A stretch of DNA of 64,000 bases from Roseihalotalea indica (GCF_022458895.1 NZ_JAINFL010000005.1:1-64000), one strand, 5' to 3'. Counted from the first letter of the stretch, positions 6,713 to 15,692 are shown. Program-made: numbers and translations. The notes: generated by a model from the letters alone, not told the origin.

Positions 6713-9199
6713 CTAGAACCGATATGTAACTACTGCAGCAAAATTGCGTGGATCAGTCTGGTTAATGAACCGGGTACGATAGGCATTATAACCAACCTGA
6801 TCAAAGATATTATTAAAGAGTAAGCGAATACCGTAGTTATTGATGCTGTAGCCAGCGTATGCGTTTACAACAGTATAGGCATCAATATCAAAAGGTTTTT
6901 GGTTAGGTACAATTCCCTCGTGGGTTACGGTCGTAGACCAGTCGTTCACTGGGCGGTCGCTAATGTAGTAAGCACCGGCACCCAGGTTCAGTCCACGAAG
7001 TGGCCCCTGGTTTACAATGTAGTTCACCCAACCGTTGGCTGTATGACGAGGCGTATTAAGGGGGGCTGAACCTTCGTAGTAGGATGTATGCTCTTTATAC
7101 TGGGCATCAATATGAGCATAGCCGGCAACCACTTCCAGGTTAGGTAGTATGCGACCAATCAGTTCTACTTCAACTCCTTTTCGCTCATCATTTCCACCTT
7201 TCTGGTAGTAGCCGGTAGGATTCCAGTTGGCATCATACACAGGAAGAGCCATATTGGTATTGTTAATCTTGAATAAGGTCAGGTTGAAGCGTAGGCGGTT
7301 ATCGTACCAGTTAGATTTAATACCCGCCTCCAGTTGGTCAATTCGCTGGTCGCCCAGTTCATTGCCGTTAACATCCACGTTAGAGGCCCCTCTCAGGCTG
7401 GTGCTTGACGTGTACGAACCAAATACATTCAGCCCTTCTTTAGGAGTCAACATTACCCCGAATTGGGGATTAAAGGCATGGCCGCGAGATACTTCAGTAT
7501 CGGTAGCCGAACCGGTGCTTTCTTGAGAGCTGTAACGTACGCCCAGAAACACCTGCGCCCAATCAGTAAGTGATACTACATCCTGCGCCATCAATCCGTA
7601 CGAGGTATTGCGGGAGGATACCGGGTCTTGGCCAATAAAGCTGATTGCAGCGGCTTCGGTACGGCCCGGTTCTACGATATTCCCTTCTTCATCCCGAACG
7701 GCAGGTACGTAGACAAAACCTTCTGCTGGCAATGTGTTACTGATAGGCTGGAAGACATCAATGATATCCACGAAGTGCATGCTGGCCTGAGAGCTACCGC
7801 CGGTTTCCAGATAATTCGCTCGGAAATCAACCCCCACCTGAATTAAATGGCCGATGGTACCGGTATTGAGCGATTGCCCGATCAGGTCTAGTTGCAACAC
7901 AGAATTATTGTCGATGCGGGTAGAGGCACCGATGGTGCGATAGCGTTGGTTGAGATCAGCTAAGCTGGGCAAACCTCCTCCTCCAGACGACACACTGGAA
8001 GTAATAGCGTTATTATCCAGAGTGGAGTAGATGTAGGCTGCTCTTAGACTGAAGTGCTCGTTCAGCTCCCGGGTAAGGCGGGCGGTGTAGGTAGTATTCC
8101 GAGTAATGGCCCGGTTGGATTTAAAGCCTAAGAAGCGATCATACGGCAGGTCGTAAATGGCGTTCACATCATTGTTTGCCAGGTTAATAGTACCGGGGTC
8201 GGGAGTGCGGCTGTCATCCAGGTAGTCCATTTCCAGGGTAATTGCGGTTTGGTCATTGGGACGCCATTCCAGCGATGGGTTGATGTAGAATTTTTCCAGA
8301 GAAACACTTTTACGGTAACTATCGGCACGTTCATAGGCACCATTAATGCGGAAAGCCAGTGTCTGCTCCTCATTCAGAATTCCCTGAACATCGAAGGTCG
8401 GGCGAACCTGTCCCCAACTACCTACGCGCAGAGAAGCAGCGCCGGTATTCTCAAACTTTGGCGTTTTAGTCACAATGTTGATCACCCCTCCCGGGCTGCC
8501 AATGTCCGTAGCAATCCCCTGGGTAATGGAAGCTGCCCCTTTCAGCACCTGAATGCTCTCTACGCCCTGCATATCAGCTAGAATACCGGTTCCTCTAAAG
8601 TCAGAATTCACCCGCACCCCATTTTTCAGCATAGGAATCCCGCGGTAACCCCGGGCCGACATACTCTCCCGCTGGTTGCCATACGTAGCAAAAGTATAGA
8701 TACCCGGTACGTTGCGGGCTGCTTCTGAGATAGTCAGGTTTCCCTGTAATTCTATCAGCCGGTCAGAGATTACGGAGATACTTTGGATCTGATCGCTCGG
8801 TTTTAGTGGTAAGCGGGTAATGGTAGCTAACTTTTCAGGTTGTTTGTCTGGCGCGCCAAACACTTCTACCTCTTGCAATACCTGATTAGAAGCTGGCAAC
8901 CGGAAGCTGAGTTCGGTTGTTTGGCCAGCGCGAAGGGTAACTTCTTTGGTGCGGGTATCATAGCCTACCATTGATACACTCACCTGATACTGGCCTGCCG
9001 GAACCTCCTGAATGGTATAATTACCGGCCTCGTCGGTAGAGGTTCCTAAAGTAGTGCCCTCAATCAAAATGCTGGCTGCAGATAGTGGCGTCTGATCTTC
9101 ACCGGTGATTTTTCCCTGTAGTGTCGCTGTAGTACTCTGAGCCCAGGCTACCTGCTGAAGCCACAGGAATATGCCTGCTAGTGCATAAATCTTTCTCAT
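6713..9199 (-). CDS. TonB-dependent ferrisiderophore-type receptor
   Basis: Outer-membrane importer of 828 residues. It has a signal peptide ending near WAQ (about residue 21), a carboxypeptidase-regulatory-like domain (about 25-105: TLQGKITGEDQTPLSAASILIEG), a plug domain (about 130-245, with ESMSARGYRGIPMLKNG and GSPGGVINIVTKTP), and a 22-strand-type barrel ending in VVTYRF with the terminal Phe. The plug and barrel resemble FhuE/FpvA-type siderophore receptors. A divergent AraC regulator and a putative iron operator immediately upstream support iron-limited expression. The actual siderophore cannot be deduced. Confidence 0.9.
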   Translation of the reverse strand: MRKIYALAGIFLWLQQVAWAQSTTATLQGKITGEDQTPLSAASILIEGTTLGTSTDEAGNYTIQEVPAGQYQVSVSMVGYDTRTKEVTLRAGQTTELSFRLPASNQVLQEVEVFGAPDKQPEKLATITRLPLKPSDQIQSISVISDRLIELQGNLTISEAARNVPGIYTFATYGNQRESMSARGYRGIPMLKNGVRVNSDFRGTGILADMQGVESIQVLKGAASITQGIATDIGSPGGVINIVTKTPKFENTGAASLRVGSWGQVRPTFDVQGILNEEQTLAFRINGAYERADSYRKSVSLEKFYINPSLEWRPNDQTAITLEMDYLDDSRTPDPGTINLANNDVNAIYDLPYDRFLGFKSNRAITRNTTYTARLTRELNEHFSLRAAYIYSTLDNNAITSSVSSGGGGLPSLADLNQRYRTIGASTRIDNNSVLQLDLIGQSLNTGTIGHLIQVGVDFRANYLETGGSSQASMHFVDIIDVFQPISNTLPAEGFVYVPAVRDEEGNIVEPGRTEAAAISFIGQDPVSSRNTSYGLMAQDVVSLTDWAQVFLGVRYSSQESTGSATDTEVSRGHAFNPQFGVMLTPKEGLNVFGSYTSSTSLRGASNVDVNGNELGDQRIDQLEAGIKSNWYDNRLRFNLTLFKINNTNMALPVYDANWNPTGYYQKGGNDERKGVEVELIGRILPNLEVVAGYAHIDAQYKEHTSYYEGSAPLNTPRHTANGWVNYIVNQGPLRGLNLGAGAYYISDRPVNDWSTTVTHEGIVPNQKPFDIDAYTVVNAYAGYSINNYGIRLLFNNIFDQVGYNAYRTRFINQTDPRNFAAVVTYRF

Positions 9200-9212
9200 A
9201 TTTTCTTAGGTT

Positions 9213-9233
9213 TATTTAGATTAAATATAAATA
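9213..9233 (-). promoter_or_regulatory. Iron-box-like palindrome, copy 1 (siderophore receptor)
   Basis: A 21-bp palindrome with half-sites TATTTA and TAAATA around ATT-A-AAT (one mismatched pair), 14 bp before the receptor ATG. It differs by one base from the copy at 15693-15713. On the minus strand a TTTG (9248-9251) lies 18 nt from TATATTTA (9222-9229), so the palindrome overlaps the likely -7 element, as expected for a repressor of the Fur or DtxR type. Confidence 0.55.
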
Positions 9234-9318
9234 GTGATACCTTGGTGCAAAAATCGGGGCTGATGGGAAAAGGTGTTAACGCAATCAGGATTTCAACCAA
9301 CGCGAAAGGAAATATTTC

Positions 9319-10296
9319 ATGGGCATAGTAAAAGGAGCTGATTTACACGAATGGACTTTTAACCATAAGTTTCCGGGACGCTTTACGATGGATGCGCCTA
9401 TCATCAATAAGCAGTATCAGGTAGAGCCGCCAAATAGTGGTAAGAGTGATTCAATTCAGTTTGCTTTTGGTGAAGTACTTATTTCATACACCCAGGTTGT
9501 TATTGATCGGCCGGTACGGTTGCAGCGGGAGAAAAAAGGCGACTGTATTGAGATGTTTTTTGCTCTGAAGGGCAAAGCAACATTTACTATTAATAATGAA
9601 CAACAGTACAATTTTGCCGAGAACCAGCATAATATTTACTATGGATATGGGAGCAAAGAAGCTATTGAACTTCTTTCTACTCAAGAGCCACTTGAGTTTC
9701 TGGCGATAGACCTATCCAGGCCATATTATTTACGCCTGCTTCATCAGGGGGGCATACTTCAGCGTCGATTTATTGATAGAATCACCCATAACCAACCGGG
9801 CTTCTTGCGCGATGAAAACTTTACCCTGACGCCAGCCATGATGCTCATTATTGAAGAAATCAGGGATTGCCGGAAAACCGGAACCGTAAAGAGGATTTTT
9901 CTGGAAGCTAAAGTACTGGAGCTGCTTATGTTACAAACTGAGCAGCTAGAGCAGCAACACGAACAAGATTATTCTACCTTTGACTTAAACCTGCTGGAAG
10001 AAGCCCGACAGATACTGGAACAGAATATTGCTACTCCGCTCACCATCAGTAGCCTGGCTAAACTAGTGGGAATTAATGAATCGCAATTGAAAAAGGGGTT
10101 TAAAGAAACCTACGGAATTACTGTTTTCGGATACGCCAACCAGTTGAAAATGCAGCTTGCCAGACATCTGCTACTGGCCAAAGATAAAAGTGTAAGTGAA
10201 ACTGCCTTTTTGGTAGGTTACAAAAACCCTCAGCATTTTACAGTTGCTTTTAAGCGTCATTACAATATATTACCCAGCCAGCTAAAGAAAGCATAG
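9319..10296 (+). CDS. AraC-family regulator, divergent from the siderophore receptor
   Basis: The 325-residue protein has an N-terminal cupin-like sensor half and a C-terminal AraC DNA-binding domain (about 222-325). The latter includes ISSLAKLVGINESQLKKGFKETYG and VSETAFLVGYKNPQHFTVAFKRHY. Its layout matches PchR/YbtA-type regulators, which bind a ferric siderophore and activate the cognate TonB receptor. The divergent arrangement with 119 bp between the start codons supports that role (inference). The gene ends only 6 bp from the convergent flavodoxin gene. Confidence 0.85.
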   Translation: MGIVKGADLHEWTFNHKFPGRFTMDAPIINKQYQVEPPNSGKSDSIQFAFGEVLISYTQVVIDRPVRLQREKKGDCIEMFFALKGKATFTINNEQQYNFAENQHNIYYGYGSKEAIELLSTQEPLEFLAIDLSRPYYLRLLHQGGILQRRFIDRITHNQPGFLRDENFTLTPAMMLIIEEIRDCRKTGTVKRIFLEAKVLELLMLQTEQLEQQHEQDYSTFDLNLLEEARQILEQNIATPLTISSLAKLVGINESQLKKGFKETYGITVFGYANQLKMQLARHLLLAKDKSVSETAFLVGYKNPQHFTVAFKRHYNILPSQLKKA

Positions 10297-10302
10297 CCAG
10301 TC

Positions 10303-10833
10303 TTATGGGTGCGCTGCCAAGCCAAATTCTTCCTGTAGTTGCTCGACCCATCTATTGACTCGCTCCATGGTTAGTTCGGGCTGGTTATCTTCATCAATGG
10401 CCAGTCCTAAAAACCAGCCTTCTTCAAATTCAGCCTTTGATGCCTCATAATTATACCCTTCGGTAGGCCACACACCCACGATCTCACCCCCATTCTCGTA
10501 TACCACTTCTCCCAATATACCTACGCCGTCAATGAAAAAATCACCGTATCCCATCTGATCGCCCAGGCCGAAAAAGGCCACTGTTTTTCCGGTGAAGTCA
10601 ATGGTTTTGAATGCGTCATAGAAGTCGTCCCAGTCGCTTTGCAACTGTCCGTCGTGCCAGGTTGACAGGCCGATGATGATCCGTTGGTAAGGTTCAAAAT
10701 CCTGAGGTTTGGCGCGGTGAATGTCATATGTTGTGATTAACTCGACGCCCAGTGCCTTTTCAATTTGTTGGGCTACTTCTTCCGTATAGCCGGTGTCTGA
10801 GCCGTAGAAAAGCCCAATTTTTTCATTTACCAT
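10303..10833 (-). CDS. fldA: Long-chain flavodoxin
   Basis: FMN-containing electron carrier of 176 residues that replaces ferredoxin when iron is scarce. The phosphate-binding loop GSDTGYTEEV is at about 11-20. The isoalloxazine-contacting loops are STWHDGQLQSDWDDFY (about 57-72) and GLGDQMGYGDFFIDG, and a long-chain insertion is present near the C-terminus (GYNYEASKAEFEEGWFLGLAIDEDNQPELT). It is the last gene of the heme-uptake operon, 43 bp after the small Cys protein gene. This agrees with induction by iron limitation. Confidence 0.92.
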   Translation of the reverse strand: MVNEKIGLFYGSDTGYTEEVAQQIEKALGVELITTYDIHRAKPQDFEPYQRIIIGLSTWHDGQLQSDWDDFYDAFKTIDFTGKTVAFFGLGDQMGYGDFFIDGVGILGEVVYENGGEIVGVWPTEGYNYEASKAEFEEGWFLGLAIDEDNQPELTMERVNRWVEQLQEEFGLAAHP

Positions 10834-10876
10834 ATTATTAGCTCTTGCTAGTATATTAATGCTTTGCGCTATAAGG

Positions 10877-11209
10877 CTAGCGGTTAGAATCCAGAATCTG
10901 TTGCGCCTCCAATAAAACCATTACTTCGGCCAGGCCGCGTTTCAGTTGTTTAAACTCTTTTTTGTTGAAGGTGAATTGAATGTCTTGGTGGCAGGTTTGC
11001 AGTATAATGTAAGGCTCACCTACAGGAAATTGCACGCTGTATTCCTGAAAGCTGGTTTGTATTACATTTTCACTGAACCGGGTAAAAGCCGATGGCGAGA
11101 AACCCGCCAGCACATTATGGTACAAAATGCTAAGACGCTGACAGTGTTTACATTGAGCAACACAAAAAGACCCTTCCTGCAACAGGACTTTAGGCTTACA
11201 TAAAGGCAT
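10877..11209 (-). CDS. Small Cys-motif protein, paralogue 1 (DUF6686-like)
   Basis: A 110-residue protein with an N-terminal CxxC pair (AQCKHCQRLSILYHN), a central FSPSAFTRFSE segment and a C-terminal helix ending LLEAQQILDSNR. The gene at 15311-15640, which opens the same operon, has the same plan and the same LLEAQ-x-IL ending, so I regard them as diverged paralogues. It resembles small Bacteroidetes proteins annotated DUF6686, but I am not certain of that name. The function is unknown; the Cys pair could bind a metal or heme. A strong hairpin (11249-11293) separates it from the upstream DUF6607-like gene. Confidence 0.7.
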   Translation of the reverse strand: MPLCKPKVLLQEGSFCVAQCKHCQRLSILYHNVLAGFSPSAFTRFSENVIQTSFQEYSVQFPVGEPYIILQTCHQDIQFTFNKKEFKQLKRGLAEVMVLLEAQQILDSNR

Positions 11210-11248
11210 ACATCAAGTGGTTTGATAGAGAGAAAATTATGACTGGTG

Positions 11249-11293
11249 CCCCAGGCAGGCCGAGTGGATAGCGGCACCACTCAGCCCGAGGGG
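11249..11293 (-). other. Stable intra-operon RNA hairpin
   Basis: On the minus strand GGCTGAGTGG pairs with CCACTCGGCC (one wobble) around a 9-nt loop, and flanking CCCC/GGGG can extend the stem. No U-tract follows, so it is more likely a processing or stability element than a terminator. It lies in the 131-bp gap between the DUF6607-like gene and the second small Cys protein gene. Confidence 0.4.
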
Positions 11294-11340
11294 ACTTCAG
11301 GCTCCAATTGCATCAACCTAGTCTTGGGAGCCGTTATCTT

Positions 11341-12276
11341 TTACTTGCCAGCGGCTACATCAGAGCTTGGAATCACATAGGCTTCAATGACTTCGCGGAT
11401 GCGGGGCAGCGCCGCTTCCGAATCATAAGTGCCTCCCGCCATGAGCTCGTCGTTAAGGGGAAAGAGTACTTCATACAGCCGCTGCTCATTGACTTTGGTT
11501 TCCAGCTGTAGGGTCTGGTGGCGATCAAAAATTTCGCTCCAAACCGTACGAACGTCGGCCCAGAAGGCTTCGTTTTTCTGCCACCAGTGGGCCGCTGCCT
11601 GGCAGCGTTGATCATCTACCTTTTTATAGGTGTTAATTCCTTTCTCATAAGCGAGCACTCGCTCTTTTTCGCCTACCCGCTTAATTTTGGCATTATCCTG
11701 ATCGTGCACATGTCCCTCGGCCGTAATCTCGTGCCGGTTGGTACGTTGCATGATATTGTAATCATCCCGGTGGGTATACTCACGGCGGGGCAGGGGGGCG
11801 TTTACAGTACTTTCCCAGTAGTGTTTTCCATCCGCATGAATCCAGGTGGCACTGCCTTCGTAACGTGGTGCGTCGTCTACCTGGTATACTTTCTGGGTCC
11901 ACTGTCCCTGCACATCATCAGTGGGCAAGGTTTCATAGTTCCAGACCTGGTCTCCCTGGAAAGTGTACAAATCCTGGTTCTCAAAGACCCAGTCCTGCCG
12001 CCAATGCTTTATCGTCATGGTGTCGTGCATTACCAGGATGTGCTGAAGGGAAAGCTTGTTTTTTTCTTCTGCTACCAGGCCAACCCATTCTAAAGCACTG
12101 GCTGTGTAGCGGTCGTGAAATTCGTATTTAGCACTGGGGGAGAACGTCTCGGCATACTGGAAGGAAACTTCATAGCAGCCGCACATCGCTTTGATCGACT
12201 CAACATCCTGCTTCTTCTGCCCAAAAACGAATAAGCTGGACACCAGAAAAAGCGGTAGAGAAAATAGGGTTTTCAT
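11341..12276 (-). CDS. DUF6607-like secreted protein of the heme operon
   Basis: A 311-residue protein with a signal peptide (residues 1-20, ending VFGQ) and the conserved opening ESIKAMCGCYEVSFQYAETF that I associate with the DUF6607 family. The body is rich in Trp, Tyr and His (HWRQDWVFENQDLYTFQGDQVWNYE, HYWESTVNAPLPRREYTHRDDYN), including many potential metal or heme ligands. Such genes commonly follow HmuY-like lipoproteins and TonB receptors. The role is unknown; a periplasmic heme or iron handling function is a reasonable inference. It starts 43 bp after the HmuY-like gene, a gap that contains one of the window's ACTCATTC repeats. Confidence 0.7.
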   Translation of the reverse strand: MKTLFSLPLFLVSSLFVFGQKKQDVESIKAMCGCYEVSFQYAETFSPSAKYEFHDRYTASALEWVGLVAEEKNKLSLQHILVMHDTMTIKHWRQDWVFENQDLYTFQGDQVWNYETLPTDDVQGQWTQKVYQVDDAPRYEGSATWIHADGKHYWESTVNAPLPRREYTHRDDYNIMQRTNRHEITAEGHVHDQDNAKIKRVGEKERVLAYEKGINTYKKVDDQRCQAAAHWWQKNEAFWADVRTVWSEIFDRHQTLQLETKVNEQRLYEVLFPLNDELMAGGTYDSEAALPRIREVIEAYVIPSSDVAAGK

Positions 12277-12319
12277 AGTTCAAAGATTGAATGAGTGATT
12301 GAGAGAATGAGTAAAGGTT
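12277..12319 (-). repeat. ACTCATTC-type leader repeat
   Basis: On the minus strand this gap reads ACTCATTCTCTCAATCACTC and continues ATTCAATC up to the ATG of the DUF6607-like gene. The same words recur in front of the genes at 47803 (+), 52801 (-), 57907 (-) and 60369 (-), with a strongly similar copy at 60390-60443. Confidence 0.45.
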
Positions 12320-12976
12320 TTAGAAATTTCTGCTTCCATCAGGTTGCAATACATAGCGGAAAGTGTAGTAGCGACTGGATGGCCGGGTTTGGTAGTTGGC
12401 AAATTCATCGGTTGAGGTATCGGGGTTACCCTGATAGTAGCTGATAATCTCCATTTTGGCGTAGTTTCCTTCGGCAGTACGTAGCAATATTACTCGTCCC
12501 GGAATTGGTAAGATGGCATTTGGTGGATTACTTTCCGCAGTGTAGGTATACCACCCACTACCAGACCCACTGGAAATAGCCAATCCGGTTTCACTATCGG
12601 TTTGGTAGCCTGTTTCGGGGGCTTCCTCAATTTCTTCAAAGACACCTTCTACGATTTGAGCCTCTCCCTGTCCGGGGCCGGATGTTCCGCCGTTTACCAG
12701 AATGGTGGTTCCGGCCAGCGCAATATCCCATTGGGTAGAGTTAGAATCAGCTTTATCAATGATGGCTCCTTGTTCCAGGCTGTAAAAGGTATAATTAGGA
12801 GGTGGGGCCAGGGATGGGTCGCCCGGAGTAACATCCGTATCGGCCGGAATGTCCGTAGCTTCCTGTACTTCCAGAGAGAGCGATGGATCGGGGTCGTTGC
12901 TTGAATCATCACTGCAAGCCGAGAAGGTGAGCAGTGCACATAACAATCCGAGAAAATAGGGTGAGAGACGTTTCAT
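12320..12976 (-). CDS. HmuY-like lipoprotein without histidines
   Basis: The 218-residue protein has a lipoprotein signal (lipobox FSAC, Cys21) and the HmuY core: FYSLEQGAIIDKADSNSTQWDIALAG, then GNYAKMEIISYYQG, then SSRYYTFRYVLQ. HmuY of Porphyromonas gingivalis is a surface hemophore that hands heme to the HmuR receptor and ligates iron through two His. This protein contains no His at all and only one Met besides the initiator, so that coordination mode is impossible. It starts 22 bp after the receptor gene stop and is clearly in the same operon. Confidence 0.85.
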   Translation of the reverse strand: MKRLSPYFLGLLCALLTFSACSDDSSNDPDPSLSLEVQEATDIPADTDVTPGDPSLAPPPNYTFYSLEQGAIIDKADSNSTQWDIALAGTTILVNGGTSGPGQGEAQIVEGVFEEIEEAPETGYQTDSETGLAISSGSGSGWYTYTAESNPPNAILPIPGRVILLRTAEGNYAKMEIISYYQGNPDTSTDEFANYQTRPSSRYYTFRYVLQPDGSRNF

Positions 12977-12998
12977 GTCAGTTTGAGATTATAAATAA

Positions 12999-15314
12999 TT
13001 AGTGATTAAAGTTCCATTGAAGTCCGGCGAAGTAGATGCGTCCGGCCAGGGTTGGCTCGTTGGCAGTTGTTTTACTTAGCAGATTGTTGATGCCTGCCTC
13101 CAGGCGTAATTTTTCTCCCAGCTTTTTATTAGTAGCCAGGTTGATGAGCCAGTATCCGTCGGCATATTCCCGCTCATCGTCCAGCACGGTATTGCCATTG
13201 ACATCGCCAATGCCCCAGGGGCCTCGGTAGATTCCGCGCAATGCCACATCCAGGCCGAGTGGTGCGTGAGTGTACATCAGCTTAGCATTGCCTGAGTGCC
13301 GCGAGCGGTTAAATAGCCCTCCGTAATCGGAGGTAGTAACTCGTACGGTGCGGTTCTCCTCATTTTTCCGGAAAACTTTTCCGTCTTTAATAGCTTTGTA
13401 GGCTTCTTTGTCGCGAGTGTCCAGGTACTGATATCCGGCACTGAAGGTAAGGTTCTGGAAAAGGGTATAGTCAAACTGAGTTTCTACTCCTTGAGTGATT
13501 ACCTGCGCATAGTTAAAATAGCTGAACACGTTCTGTCCGTTAGTTTTGCGGGCTATGGGGGCGGTTTCAATCAGATCCTGAATAGTATTGCGGAAGAGGT
13601 TGGTTTTGAAGACGATGGTTTTTGTTGGTTTTAAAGTGAAGCCCAGATTATAAGCCAGCGAGCTTTCTGCTTTAATTTCTTTTATCGTCTCTGGGTCTAT
13701 CAGTATCTGGGCAATCTGCCATTGGGCTTGTAGTTCAGCTATTTTTTCAGCGACTACTCGCGATCCGAACACACTGTATCCGGCAACCGGATTGGTGAAA
13801 GCCAGTAGCAGTTGCCGGAAGTCCGGGGCTTTATACCCGCCCCCGAAAGAGGCTTGCAAACTTAACTGTTCATTGGGCTTATAGCCTATCGCCAGTTTAG
13901 GACTTAGTCGGTTTGCGTAAGCACTATGGGCATCATAACGTCCACCGGCCACTACATTCCACTTTGGTGTGGGTACCCATTGATACTGGGCATAAGCATA
14001 GGTAGAAATAAATTGGTTTTTATCGTCGTATCGGGTAGCTTCTACCTGTTCCGTTAGATATCCTGCGCCTCCGGTGATGATATGGTTTTCGTTGCGGAAC
14101 CAGTCATATTGTAACTCACTGCGCCGGAAAGTTTGGTCAAAATAACTGGCATCGTAGACTGAGCCATCAGCCTGATAGGTAATGTCGGTATTAGTCTGGT
14201 AGCCGGTAAAATACTGTCGCAGTTGCAGTTTGTGATGGTCGTTGGGCTGATACTCTAGGGTAGGGAAAATATTCCAGTCCTGGCGTAGTCCTTCTTCATC
14301 CAGCCGGGCGATGCTTCCTTCTTCGGTAATATCGAGAGTGTTTTCCTGTCCTTCCCAATAGTACCGCCCGCTGATCCGTAGCTTAAGTTGGTCGCTGAAG
14401 TGGTACGACATTTTTGGGGCCAGGGTATAGGCCTGAAATGGCGGCGATGTCTGCGAGACCGTTTCTTTGCTCAGATCGAAACCGTCCGAACTGAGGCGGT
14501 TGATGAAAAGCTGGGCCGATAAACGCTCATTCCGATAGCTCGCTTCGGCATGGGCATCTAACGTGCCGAAAGAACGATACTGAGTGCCCAGAGTGCCACT
14601 CCAACCGGGTTCATTTCCCTGAGTGATGATGTTCACCACCCCGGCCATTGCCTCACTGCCGTATAGTGAAGAAGCTGGTCCACGAATAATCTCAATGCGG
14701 GCAATGTTGTTAACAGTCAGGCGGGTAAGATCAATCGTTCCGGCGGTACGGCCAATCACCGGTTCACCGTCAATCAGAATCAGAATATAATCCGAAGAGA
14801 GCCCCTGCATCTGTAATCCGGCACCGTGGTCGGAGATCATTTGCAAGCCGGTTTGTTCCTGAAGTACTTCATTTAATCGGAGAGAGCCAATACGTTCAAT
14901 CTGCTCGCTGGTGATAATTTGCACCGGCATGGGCACTTCATCAATGGCTCGCTCGGTGCGGGTAGCGGTTACTACCACATTGGCTAAGGCCTCGGATGAT
15001 TCTGCCAGGGCAATGTGAATGGGTTGTTCAGAAGGGATATTAATGGTTTGTTGCCAGGTGGTGTAGCCAACATGCGTTACGATTAGCTGATAAGTCCCGG
15101 TTGGCAGTTGGTTTAAATGAAAGGCTCCGTCGGTATCAGTCATAGTGCCAACCTGAGTGCCTTCCAGCATCACTGTAGCATTCGCCACGGGTAGGTGGGT
15201 AGATTGGTTTACTACCTTTCCCTCCATAATACTCGATTGGCCCATGCTTAAAGAAGGTAGTATTCCGATAATCAGCAGTTCTAATAAACCAAAGCCGGAC
15301 GTGCGCTTACTCAT
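12999..15314 (-). CDS. hmuR: TonB-dependent receptor, HmuR-like
   Basis: Outer-membrane receptor of 771 residues. It has a signal peptide ending near SMGQ (about residue 26), a carboxypeptidase-regulatory-like domain (about 29-105), a plug (about 115-230, with NVVVTATRTERAIDEVPMPV and RGPASSLYGSEAMAGVVNIIT) and a beta-barrel to the C-terminus (FAGLQWNFNH). Pairing with an HmuY-like lipoprotein gene 22 bp downstream identifies it as the likely heme (or related iron chelate) transporter. Its ATG overlaps the stop of the small Cys protein gene by 4 bp (ATGA), so the two are translationally coupled. Confidence 0.88.
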   Translation of the reverse strand: MSKRTSGFGLLELLIIGILPSLSMGQSSIMEGKVVNQSTHLPVANATVMLEGTQVGTMTDTDGAFHLNQLPTGTYQLIVTHVGYTTWQQTINIPSEQPIHIALAESSEALANVVVTATRTERAIDEVPMPVQIITSEQIERIGSLRLNEVLQEQTGLQMISDHGAGLQMQGLSSDYILILIDGEPVIGRTAGTIDLTRLTVNNIARIEIIRGPASSLYGSEAMAGVVNIITQGNEPGWSGTLGTQYRSFGTLDAHAEASYRNERLSAQLFINRLSSDGFDLSKETVSQTSPPFQAYTLAPKMSYHFSDQLKLRISGRYYWEGQENTLDITEEGSIARLDEEGLRQDWNIFPTLEYQPNDHHKLQLRQYFTGYQTNTDITYQADGSVYDASYFDQTFRRSELQYDWFRNENHIITGGAGYLTEQVEATRYDDKNQFISTYAYAQYQWVPTPKWNVVAGGRYDAHSAYANRLSPKLAIGYKPNEQLSLQASFGGGYKAPDFRQLLLAFTNPVAGYSVFGSRVVAEKIAELQAQWQIAQILIDPETIKEIKAESSLAYNLGFTLKPTKTIVFKTNLFRNTIQDLIETAPIARKTNGQNVFSYFNYAQVITQGVETQFDYTLFQNLTFSAGYQYLDTRDKEAYKAIKDGKVFRKNEENRTVRVTTSDYGGLFNRSRHSGNAKLMYTHAPLGLDVALRGIYRGPWGIGDVNGNTVLDDEREYADGYWLINLATNKKLGEKLRLEAGINNLLSKTTANEPTLAGRIYFAGLQWNFNH

Positions 15315-15640
15315 GACTCCGAAGTTTTCAAAATATTCTGCGCCTCTAATAAGATGGTTGTGGTCTGCATCACTTCATGAAGCAGCGATAAATCAGCCAG
15401 GCTAAAGACAAATGCCATGTTAGTAACTGAGGTATCTACGACAATATCTCGCCGATAAGGGCAGCATGGTTGGGAAACCGTAGTTAGAGTATTTGCTACC
15501 TGATCTTTGAGTCGAAGAAACTCCTTAGGCTCCATCAGTAATGCAATGTTGCCAAACCCCAACTGTAATTGCCCAGAGCGGGCACAACGAGCGGTAAAAG
15601 CGAATTCATTCTGATCAACTATTTTACAATGCAAACTCAT
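15311..15640 (-). CDS. Small Cys-motif protein, paralogue 2 (DUF6686-like), first gene of heme operon
   Basis: A 109-residue protein with TARCARSGQLQLGFGN near the start, MEPKEFLRLKDQVANTL in the middle, a CCPYRRDIVV segment, and an LLEAQNILK ending like that of the protein at 10877-11209. It opens the operon and overlaps the receptor start by four bases. No known function. A cytosolic accessory or regulatory role in heme use is a guess from position. An operator-like palindrome lies 53 bp upstream, at the likely transcription start. Confidence 0.7.
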   Translation of the reverse strand: MSLHCKIVDQNEFAFTARCARSGQLQLGFGNIALLMEPKEFLRLKDQVANTLTTVSQPCCPYRRDIVVDTSVTNMAFVFSLADLSLLHEVMQTTTILLEAQNILKTSES

Positions 15641-15692
15641 ACATTCAGCTTTACAGACAGATACCTACATAAAGGTTATAATCTGTTATATT

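Noticed and set aside
11518..12093. 191-residue plus-strand ORF with hydrophobic stretches
   Set aside because: Antisense to the DUF6607-like gene, which has a signal peptide and operon context; the hydrophobicity is a by-product.
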